Shown: piece by piece, positions 54,690-61,947 of the stretch
How the letters are laid out: every line of letters begins with the position of its first letter
Numbering within the stretch: the first letter of the stretch is position 1
DNA from: Enterovibrio baiacu
GTDB lineage: Bacteria; Pseudomonadota; Gammaproteobacteria; Enterobacterales; Vibrionaceae
DNA length: 64,000 nt
Reading direction: 5' to 3'
Assembly (NCBI RefSeq): GCF_004120195.1
Contig: NZ_SCHN01000006.1
Coordinates: forward strand, 248,001 to 312,000
The notes under the pieces: generated by a model
Database searches by the model: none
What the model saw: the letters and a program-made list of their open reading frames with translations, nothing else
What the model was told of the DNA's origin: nothing
Made by a program: the position numbers and the translations under genes

Positions 54690-54720
54690 GACTGCCCCTG
54701 CAGTGCCAGGTGTATTAACA

Positions 54721-54756
54721 GCAGAACTTTTCGGCACAGATGACGAAAAGTTCTGC
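54721..54756. terminator. 13-base perfect hairpin after the PLD gene
   Basis: GCAGAACTTTTCG/CGAAAAGTTCTGC around a 10-base loop, 31 bases after the stop. There is no T-tract on either side. It may protect the 3' end or act as a factor-dependent terminator. Confidence 0.6.
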
Positions 54757-54866
54757 CCATTGTTACCCTCGGTTCCCTATATTGTCACTCTTTCAATGCG
54801 GCTGGTTTATCACTGAGCATCACGTAAGGTGCAGTTATCTCAGTGATTTGCATCTACGGAGCCAGC

Positions 54867-56723
54867 ATGCTTTTCTCAACACGCTTTTTTCCCTACTTCA
54901 TCACGCAGTGCCTTGGTGCATTGAACGACAACCTCTACAAAAACGTGCTGTTGTTGATGGTGACGTACAGCCAAATCGACGCGCTACCCCTGCCCGTTGA
55001 TCTCTTCATCAACCTCGCTGCTGGCCTTTTTATTCTTCCTTTCTTTTTGTTCTCAGCACACGCAGGTGCCGTGGCTGACAGCATGGATAAAGCCACGCTC
55101 ATTCGTCGTTTGAAAGTGGTCGAACTGCTGATCATGCTGTGTGCAGCCATGGCAATCATGACCCAGAGTGTCATGCTCATGCTCGCGCTTCTGTTCATGA
55201 CAGGCACACAATCCGCTTACTTTGGCCCTGTAAAATACGCACTGTTGCCTCAAGCGTTAAATCAGGACGAGCTGGTAAAAGGCAATGCATGGGTCGAGAT
55301 GGGCACGTTCCTTTCCATTCTTATCGGCACGCTGAGTGCAGGCCTGTTGCTCGCGGTTCCTGGCGGTACTTACCTCGCTTCGTGTCTTGTCGTTGGACTA
55401 TCAGTGCTGGGCTTTTTGAGTAGCTTACGCATTCCGTCTATGCCGAGCCAGCAGCCTAAAAAGGTGCGTTTTGAACCCATTTCAGGGCTAAAGAAAACCC
55501 TCAAGATTGCGAACAAACAACGCGGGATCTGGATGGCCATTCTCGCCATCAGTTGGTTCTGGTTTATGGGCGCAACTTACTTAACGCAATTCCCCAACTT
55601 TGCACGCGAACACCTGTATGCCGACAGCACGGTCGTGTCCTTGTTGCTCGCGCTGTTCTCCATTGGCGTCGCGACAGGTTCATGGCTGTGTGAAAAGCTC
55701 TCGTTCAACCATGTCGAGTTAGGCATTCTTCCTTTTGGTATTTTGGGATTAACCCTGTTCACGGGCGATTTGTTGTGGGCCGTGCCGAGCATCGATTCTT
55801 TCCCTACGCAGTTTTACAACGTACAAGCCTTCTTAGCGCAATCCATGCATTACCGAGTGATGATTGACTTGTTCTTTGTCGGCGTGAGTGGCGGTGTGTT
55901 CATTGTGCCTTTGTATGCGTTCATTCAATCACGCTCTGCCGATGGGGAATGCGCGCAATCTATCGCAGCGAACAACATCATGAATGCGTTGTTCATGGTG
56001 GTCTCGGCGGCCGTGTCGATTTTGGTGCTGAGTGTGCTGGATTTTTCCATTGTCGAGTTGTTTGCCTTAATGGCATTGGGGAACTTCGTGGTTGCCGTGT
56101 ATGTATATCGCCAAGTGCCTGAGTTAACGCAGCGCTTTATTAGCTATGTACTCAGCCATTGCCTATACCGTGTTTCTGTAAAAGGCCGCCAACACATTCC
56201 CACCAAAGGCGCAGCCCTGATCGTTGCCAACCATGTCAGCTATGTGGATGCGTTGATTTTAATGGGTGCGTCTACCCGCCCTGTGCGATTCGTGATGGAC
56301 AAGTCCATCAGTGAACTGCCGCTACTCAAATACGTGTTTCGTCATGCCGGGGTCATTCCTATCTGCGCAAAACATAAGTGCGCAAACACCTATGAAGCCG
56401 CCTTCGATCAAATAGATGCTGCGTTAAACAATGGCGAATTGGTCTGCATTTTCCCAGAAGGTCGATTGACGTCAGACGGTGAATTGGGCGAGTTCAAAGC
56501 AGGCGTTGAGAAGATTCTGGCGCGCACTCCCACCTTGGTGGTTCCCGTCGCACTCAAAGGGTTGTGGGGGTCATTCTTCAGTCACAAAGGCGGCCACGCC
56601 CTCACCACCCGCCCTGCGCGCTTTTGGTCAAAACTCGAGGTGAACATCGGTGAAACAATGCATTCAGACACGGTAGACCGCCATGTGGCGAAAGCGCAGG
56701 TGCGAGAATTATTGCTGAATTAA
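54867..56723 (+). CDS. Fusion of LplT-like MFS flippase and PlsC acyltransferase
   Basis: 618 residues from the ATG at 54867, with CGGAG 5 bases upstream. Residues 1-405 have about twelve membrane segments, starting FFPYFITQCLGALNDNLYKN, as in the lysophospholipid transporter LplT. Residues 415-618 are a PlsC-type acyltransferase: the HX4D motif (NHVSYVDALIL), the FPEGRLTSDGELGEFKAG motif and the VPVALKGLWGSFF stretch. In many bacteria a third acyl-ACP synthetase domain (Aas) follows, but it is absent here. It probably flips lyso-phospholipids inward and re-acylates them, so it fits beside the PLD-like lipoprotein. Confidence 0.92.
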   Translation: MLFSTRFFPYFITQCLGALNDNLYKNVLLLMVTYSQIDALPLPVDLFINLAAGLFILPFFLFSAHAGAVADSMDKATLIRRLKVVELLIMLCAAMAIMTQSVMLMLALLFMTGTQSAYFGPVKYALLPQALNQDELVKGNAWVEMGTFLSILIGTLSAGLLLAVPGGTYLASCLVVGLSVLGFLSSLRIPSMPSQQPKKVRFEPISGLKKTLKIANKQRGIWMAILAISWFWFMGATYLTQFPNFAREHLYADSTVVSLLLALFSIGVATGSWLCEKLSFNHVELGILPFGILGLTLFTGDLLWAVPSIDSFPTQFYNVQAFLAQSMHYRVMIDLFFVGVSGGVFIVPLYAFIQSRSADGECAQSIAANNIMNALFMVVSAAVSILVLSVLDFSIVELFALMALGNFVVAVYVYRQVPELTQRFISYVLSHCLYRVSVKGRQHIPTKGAALIVANHVSYVDALILMGASTRPVRFVMDKSISELPLLKYVFRHAGVIPICAKHKCANTYEAAFDQIDAALNNGELVCIFPEGRLTSDGELGEFKAGVEKILARTPTLVVPVALKGLWGSFFSHKGGHALTTRPARFWSKLEVNIGETMHSDTVDRHVAKAQVRELLLN

Positions 56724-56737
56724 TGGGTGCTAGATAC

Positions 56738-56790
56738 GACAAAGGCCGTCAGCTCTTTTTTATAAGCGTTGGCGGCCTTTTGGGTTTTGG
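56738..56790 (+). terminator. Terminator-like hairpin, copy A
   Basis: AAAGGCCG pairs with CGGCCTTT, with inner partial pairing of TCAGC and GCGTTGG and a T-rich loop, then TTGGGTTTT. It is nearly identical to 58147-58197. It ends the MFS-PlsC gene. Confidence 0.75.
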
Positions 56791-57004
56791 GGGAGAGAAA
56801 GTGGTTCTTTAGAGAGTTTCTGTCCTTGAACTCCCGTCACCTAAAGCGCATGAGTAATCGACACTAGGTCTAATTAATTTTACAAATGCCGCTAAAAAAT
56901 TCGAATTATAGTGGGGCTCTGACTCAGAAGAGCACTTGAACAATAGAGTTTGTCATTTTCTCGGAAGAACTCAACTTACTCTCTCACGTTACAAGGACCG
57001 TAAA

Positions 57005-58126
57005 GTGAAAAATAGCCCTCTTCTCGCTTCTTTATTGATCACCTTTTTCCTATCTGGCTGCGGCGGTAGCTCAGAGAGCTCGCCCAACGATACAGAAACT
57101 CCTGTTGATATCGGTGATACGAACGATTCTGGTAGTACGGGAGAATCAGGCAGCACTGATGAAGCAAGCAGTACTGATAAAACTGGCGGCACTGATGAAG
57201 CTGACAGCGCTGATGAAACTGGCAGCACCAATGAAACTGACAGCACTGATGAAACTGACAGCACTGATGAAGCTGACAGCACTGATGAAACTGACAGCAC
57301 CGATAAAACTGGCGGCGCTGACGAAACTGGCAGCACTGACGAAACTGGCAGCACCGATGAAACTGACAGCACCGATGAAACTGGCAGCACTGATGAAGCT
57401 GACAGCACCGATGAAACTGGCAGCACCAATGAAACTGACAGCACTGATGAAGCTGACAGCACTGATGAAACTGGCAGCACTGACGAAACTGGCAGCACCA
57501 ATGAAACTGACAGTACTGATGAAACTGACAGCACTGATGAAACTGACAGCACTGATGAAACTGACAGCACTGATGAAACTGACAGCACTGATGAAACTGA
57601 CAGCACCGATGAAACTGACAGCACCGATGAAACTGACAGCACCGATGAAACTGACAGAACCGATGTAAGCTTGGAAACTATCCCCTGCTATGACGGTACA
57701 CGACTCCCGACAAATCTGATAGGAACTTGGTCTAAATCCGATTACCGTTACTCTGGGCGGGGAAAGATAGTTTTAAAAATCACCGAAAACTGCGAACACA
57801 TTTTCTATAGGGAAGGCGGTTACGAATACTTTTTCAAGCCAATACTCGGTTACTGGGATAGATTCTATACAGTGCGCGAATCATTTACCCCTCACCAGTC
57901 GATCTCCGGTATAACTAATAGTGAGTTCTATATTGATGCTTGGGCGGGGCAAATTCTTCGCAGCGAAAGTTATAGAGGTGGTGAATTTAGCGAGCCTAGG
58001 GTAACCGAAGACTGGGCATATTATGGTTTCTACTGCAAATATGAATTAGCTGAAGAAGAATACGGAGAAACATTGACGATACGGTGTGATGACGGCTCCG
58101 TGAAGACTTACGGAAGATCTGGTTAG
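57005..58126 (+). CDS. Lipoprotein with an Asp/Glu/Thr/Ser-rich 6-residue repeat stalk
   Basis: 373 residues from the GTG at 57005, which has AAGGA 7 bases upstream; a TTG-started frame 69 bases earlier would spoil the signal. The N-terminus MKNSPLLASLLITFFLSGCGG is a lipoprotein signal with lipobox LSGC. Residues 45-218 are about 28 copies of TDETDS or TDETGS, highly acidic and flexible. The C-terminal 150 residues are a globular module with four cysteines (IPCYDG, ENCEH, FYCKYE, IRCDDG), probably two disulfides. It is likely an outer-membrane surface protein on an extended stalk. It lies between two matching terminators. Confidence 0.85.
   Translation: MKNSPLLASLLITFFLSGCGGSSESSPNDTETPVDIGDTNDSGSTGESGSTDEASSTDKTGGTDEADSADETGSTNETDSTDETDSTDEADSTDETDSTDKTGGADETGSTDETGSTDETDSTDETGSTDEADSTDETGSTNETDSTDEADSTDETGSTDETGSTNETDSTDETDSTDETDSTDETDSTDETDSTDETDSTDETDSTDETDSTDETDRTDVSLETIPCYDGTRLPTNLIGTWSKSDYRYSGRGKIVLKITENCEHIFYREGGYEYFFKPILGYWDRFYTVRESFTPHQSISGITNSEFYIDAWAGQILRSESYRGGEFSEPRVTEDWAYYGFYCKYELAEEEYGETLTIRCDDGSVKTYGRSG
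57148..57662 (+). repeat. 18-bp tandem repeat array
   Basis: About 28 units of the type ACTGATGAAACTGACAGC, with variants GGC for GAC, GCT for ACT and ACC for ACT. The last eleven units are nearly uniform while the first half is mixed. The unit is divisible by three, so unit gain or loss keeps the frame. Confidence 0.95.
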
Positions 58127-58146
58127 CCGTATTTAGGTACAGATGA

Positions 58147-58197
58147 GACAAAGGCCGTCAGCTCTTTTGTATAAGCGTTGGCGGCCTTTGGGTTTGG
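58147..58197 (+). terminator. Terminator-like hairpin, copy B
   Basis: Matches 56738-56790 apart from one T-to-G change and two single-base length differences in T runs. Same AAAGGCCG/CGGCCTTT stem. It ends the repeat-lipoprotein gene. Confidence 0.75.
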
Positions 58198-58282
58198 TGT
58201 TTGTATGGAGCTATTATGGTTCTCGAACAGAATCAACCCCGAATTTCTTAGAACAACGGGTATGAGCCGCTTTTGATTTTGA

Positions 58283-58318
58283 TCCTCCCCACTTTTCAAG
58301 GGGGGAGTTAGAGGGGGG
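58283..58318 (-). repeat. Dispersed 36-base repeat, copy 2
   Basis: Exact reverse complement of 14491-14526 in the rbs operon. Unlike that copy, no inverted arm is seen beside it. It lies about 130 bases downstream of the helicase stop. Confidence 0.9.
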
Positions 58319-58444
58319 TTATTGCTACGAAGAGCTGGATTTTCGAGTTAGCGTTGGATTGTTTTTGTACAGAAGTTCGTTAGAGTTTCTTCTTAATTTA
58401 GCAATATACGGATTAAATCAGGTTTGGGAAAACCTATACCTAGG

Positions 58445-60640
58445 TCAAATATCAAAAAAACTAAGCCACTCTTTAGCCCCGCTTATATCAAACGCCTTTG
58501 TACCATACCCAATAGAGAGAATATCCTCAGGCAAAAACTCGTCAAACTTATCGATTTGCTTTTCCAATACAGACTGTGCTAACTCTTTTTCACTAGGCAG
58601 TTTTCTTGAAGCTAGAGAACATAACGTCAGTTTAACATCCTCAACGGATGTTTTTTCTACTTCAATAACACCGGCATATGCGCTAGCTTCGTATCCATTT
58701 ATGATGAGGAGAACCACAATAGTATTGACCACTTTATCACCCAACCACGTAAACAAATATGTATTTTTGCCAGCTTTCAGTAGCGGTTCTCTTGCTAAAT
58801 CTGATAGTTGAAAAAAGGTGATACTTTCCTTGAATTGCTCCCTTGCGATCGCATCCGCAAAGTCTACTTTTTTATCACCTACTGATATTCTGTAATCACC
58901 ATCTTTGAGTATGCGAAACATTTCTTGGCGAACGACGTCATGAACTGTCATTCCACTACCGCCAAATTTTGGTGGTTTACCACCTTTAGCGTGTTCAACG
59001 TAAATGTTTTTTTTGTCACTATCGATATCATTTACTTTCCATCGCTTCCCACCAAACACAATGTTCTGCCCAACCAACACAAGTGAGTCGATAGGAAGTG
59101 TCCCCAGCGTTTTTGTTCCACTAATAACCCTGTACTCATCTGGCGTTTTGAATACAGCATAAAATGAATAGTGACTTGTAATACGCTCACCTAATAGGCC
59201 CAAAACTAATTCACCATTTCCTAACTGAGTAATTAGATCGGTATTTCCCATATGGACTAGAAGACCTTTGAAGTTGTCTACGCTAACTTTCTGAAATGGC
59301 CCTTCTTTGCAGAGCAAGTTAAACAATTGATCAGCTCGAATACCCCCCCATTGAGCTATAACAGCGAGTATTTGATGTAGAAGTGTAGAAAAATGGTAAA
59401 GAGATGTATCTGCAGGCTCATACCATTTACTGCCAATGAGTAACCTGATCATTGCTAGGGATTGTATTAACTCCAAGCGGAGTATATCGACAACATTTGA
59501 ATCTTTTGTGAGTTCATCCTCTGCAATTAACACTCGCAGTACAGAAGGGCCACCACGCCTTCCTGAGCGTCCCATCCTCTGTCGCAGACTCGAAATTGAG
59601 TGGGGGGCCGTAACCTGAACGACGGAATTCACTTTACCAATATCGATACCCAACTCAAGAGTCATGGTACACACCGCTGTCGTAGGGTACTGCTCTTGTA
59701 GAAGACGTTTCTCTAGATCTTCTCTCAATTCCTTGGCAAGAGAGCCATGATGAGGAAAGAACTCATTCGGCACACATTGCTGATTACAGAAATCGCTAAG
59801 CGTTGCAGCAATGCTTTCCGTCCTATTCCGGCTATTTGCAAAAACTAAATGGTTATCTCCTCGACAAAATTTAAACAGGTCTTGGCAGATTTTGGATTCA
59901 GCATCAATTGTCGCTTCCCTATCTACCTGAGTGGGGTTTACATACCCTTTGACTTGCACCTTAAGTACAGATGTCGAATTCGAGTCCCTTATTATTTTAC
60001 ATGGCAAAGATTGGTTGGGACGAAGTGACAACGGGACTTTGTCTAACTCACCGAGAGTTGCACTCAAAGCAACCCTTGGAATCGGCTTCTTCAACCTCCC
60101 AAGAAGATGTTCCAATCGATGAAGCAAAGAAAGTAAATGATGTCCGCGCTCTGTGCCAATAAATGCATGAAACTCATCAATAACGATATATTTCAAATCA
60201 GAAAATGCAGACTTCATCCAGCCCGAATCTCGGATAAGCAACGATTCGAGCGATTCTGGAGTGATTAGTACAATTCCCGTTGGTGTAGTTTTTAACTTAT
60301 TCTTTCGGCCTTTAGCACTGTCCCCGTGCCACGGAGTGACAGGCATATCCATTAGATCTGAGAGGCTTTCTAAACGTCTATCTTGATCATTTATTAAAGC
60401 TTTGAGTGGGCTAATATAAAGGATACCAACCCCTTCATCTTGATTAGCAATAGCACTGATAGCAGGAAGAAAAAACGCTTCAGTTTTTCCCGCAGCTGTC
60501 GATGCACTGATAACAAGGTCAGTTTTCGCAGACAGAATAGGCTCAATAGCTAAGCATTGGATTTCTCGTAGGTTTGACCAACCTTGTTTAAATATCCAAC
60601 GCTGAACTCGAACATCAAGCTTTTCATGTTCATTAATCAT
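58445..60640 (-). CDS. sngC: DEAD/DEAH-box helicase, SngC-like (Shango system)
   Basis: 731 residues, Lhr-like superfamily 2 helicase. Motif I STAAGKT is at 47-53, motif II DEFH at 155-158, motif III SAT at 193-195 and motif VI QRMGRSGRRGG at 354-364. From about 370 a winged-helix and a C-terminal domain follow, with no separate nuclease motif. Its start overlaps the ATPase gene by 4 bases (ATGA). Together with the TerB protein and the ATPase it has the order and domains of the Shango anti-phage system (SngA-SngB-SngC). The 'sng' name is by analogy of architecture, not alignment. Confidence 0.82.
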   Translation of the reverse strand: MINEHEKLDVRVQRWIFKQGWSNLREIQCLAIEPILSAKTDLVISASTAAGKTEAFFLPAISAIANQDEGVGILYISPLKALINDQDRRLESLSDLMDMPVTPWHGDSAKGRKNKLKTTPTGIVLITPESLESLLIRDSGWMKSAFSDLKYIVIDEFHAFIGTERGHHLLSLLHRLEHLLGRLKKPIPRVALSATLGELDKVPLSLRPNQSLPCKIIRDSNSTSVLKVQVKGYVNPTQVDREATIDAESKICQDLFKFCRGDNHLVFANSRNRTESIAATLSDFCNQQCVPNEFFPHHGSLAKELREDLEKRLLQEQYPTTAVCTMTLELGIDIGKVNSVVQVTAPHSISSLRQRMGRSGRRGGPSVLRVLIAEDELTKDSNVVDILRLELIQSLAMIRLLIGSKWYEPADTSLYHFSTLLHQILAVIAQWGGIRADQLFNLLCKEGPFQKVSVDNFKGLLVHMGNTDLITQLGNGELVLGLLGERITSHYSFYAVFKTPDEYRVISGTKTLGTLPIDSLVLVGQNIVFGGKRWKVNDIDSDKKNIYVEHAKGGKPPKFGGSGMTVHDVVRQEMFRILKDGDYRISVGDKKVDFADAIAREQFKESITFFQLSDLAREPLLKAGKNTYLFTWLGDKVVNTIVVLLIINGYEASAYAGVIEVEKTSVEDVKLTLCSLASRKLPSEKELAQSVLEKQIDKFDEFLPEDILSIGYGTKAFDISGAKEWLSFFDI

Positions 60641-61947
60641 AATTTGAAGTCGGCGAGGTCGCCCTCGTTTTCATCTAACTCAAGCTCAACGTCAGAGGGT
60701 TTCTCTTCTTCAATTCCAACCGATGAAACTAGGTTGTTCCAGCTTATTGTTGGATTTTGATCGATTACCGCAAGCATATCCAAAAAAGCTTTTATAGTGT
60801 TGCGTGGAGTTCGAAAGTAAGCGTCTCCAATAGTCTGACTGCAATGTTTTAGAAATGCCATTAAGGATTCGTCAGGAACAAGATATTTGCTTTCATCACC
60901 TTCGGCATAAACGTGACGCAAATTTTTAAGGAGTATATAAAGCTCTTCCGGGGTCAAGCTTGCAAGGTGCAGTGCTGGAGATGAGTAATCGATAAGGCCT
61001 GCTCGCTTCGCAAAGCTATTACCCGCAAGTCTGGACTGAAGGGCTTCATAACTATAAAGACCTTTCCTAGGATCAAGCAGAAATTCAGGCGTTCCACCAA
61101 GTAAAAAGCCTAAATACTCGGTAGTGCCTTGTAGACAGTCGTTGAGAATTCGTAATATCTGTTCATAGTTAGAAGTCCTGGCTGCTGTGTTATTCAACTT
61201 ATACAGATTTACCATTTCATCAAGGTTAACGAGCAACCCCTGATATCCCGCTTGGCGAACGAATAGACTCATTATTTTGAGTGCATCATAAAAAGACGTA
61301 TCTGAAATTATTGTTCTAACGCCTAAATCTTTGCGAGCGTCCGTTTTAGTTGAGTATTCAGCGCGAAGCCATTTTATAGCATTAGCTTTTTGTGTGTCAT
61401 TGTCTTGTTCATGTCCAATCCAATAAGCCTCGATGACTTTGGCGAAGTCATATCCACCAACAAGATCAGAAATTGAAGATAGTTTTTCATGAATAACTGT
61501 ATTGATGATTTTTCCAGTAGTATCGGCTTCCTTTCTCACTTCGGTGATAAACTTTTCAACCACACTGGTTAGCGCATTTCCATCTGGTTTATTGCGCGTG
61601 GACATATTGCGCATTAACTCTGAGTATAGATTTCTGGCTTGCCCAGCAGATGCATGCATTCGCCTATCTGGAGACAAATCAGCATTAACAGTTACCAACT
61701 TTCTTTCTAAAGCAATAGCTCGAACAACACTCATAAAAAATGTTTTGCCTGAGCCATATTCGCCAATAATAAGCCTAAAGGCTGAGCCTCCATCGGAGAT
61801 CCGTTCAATATCTTGAAGAAGTGCTTTTAGTTCGTTAACGCGACCAACTTGAATATGCTGAATCCCAACTTTTGGAGTTACACCTGATTTCAGCGATTGG
61901 ATAATTGCATCTCTTTCTTTTGCACGTATTTTTTTTGCAACCATCAT
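60637..61947 (-). CDS. sngB: BrxC/BrxD-like P-loop ATPase, SngB-like (Shango system)
   Basis: 436 residues. It has the DUF2791-type AAA-like ATPase seen in BREX systems. Walker A is GEYGSGKT at 62-69, and Walker B is LLVNLDE at 238-244. The C-terminal acidic tail (EEEKPSDVELELDENEGDLADFKL) is unusual. Two adjacent ATG codons follow directly on the TerB gene stop, with AAGG upstream; it overlaps the helicase gene by 4 bases. It is likely to couple sensing by the TerB protein to the helicase. Confidence 0.82.
   Translation of the reverse strand: MMVAKKIRAKERDAIIQSLKSGVTPKVGIQHIQVGRVNELKALLQDIERISDGGSAFRLIIGEYGSGKTFFMSVVRAIALERKLVTVNADLSPDRRMHASAGQARNLYSELMRNMSTRNKPDGNALTSVVEKFITEVRKEADTTGKIINTVIHEKLSSISDLVGGYDFAKVIEAYWIGHEQDNDTQKANAIKWLRAEYSTKTDARKDLGVRTIISDTSFYDALKIMSLFVRQAGYQGLLVNLDEMVNLYKLNNTAARTSNYEQILRILNDCLQGTTEYLGFLLGGTPEFLLDPRKGLYSYEALQSRLAGNSFAKRAGLIDYSSPALHLASLTPEELYILLKNLRHVYAEGDESKYLVPDESLMAFLKHCSQTIGDAYFRTPRNTIKAFLDMLAVIDQNPTISWNNLVSSVGIEEEKPSDVELELDENEGDLADFKL

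Larger units (their letters stand above)
58127..58444. other. 318-base gap with terminator copy B and repeat element copy 2
   Basis: No gene. It holds the hairpin at 58147-58197 and the 36-base repeat at 58283-58318, then AT-rich DNA to the end of the helicase gene. It is the boundary between the lipoprotein and the defence-like operon. Confidence 0.7.

Noticed and set aside
56989-57642. 217-codon minus-strand open frame across the repeat array
   Set aside because: It is the mirror of the 18-bp repeats (SSVLSV periodicity), has no ribosome site or start of its own and no protein-like composition.
57105-57668. 187-codon plus-strand second frame across the repeat array
   Set aside because: A shifted reading of the same 18-bp repeat (ALMKLT periodicity); the lipoprotein frame has the signal peptide and globular head.
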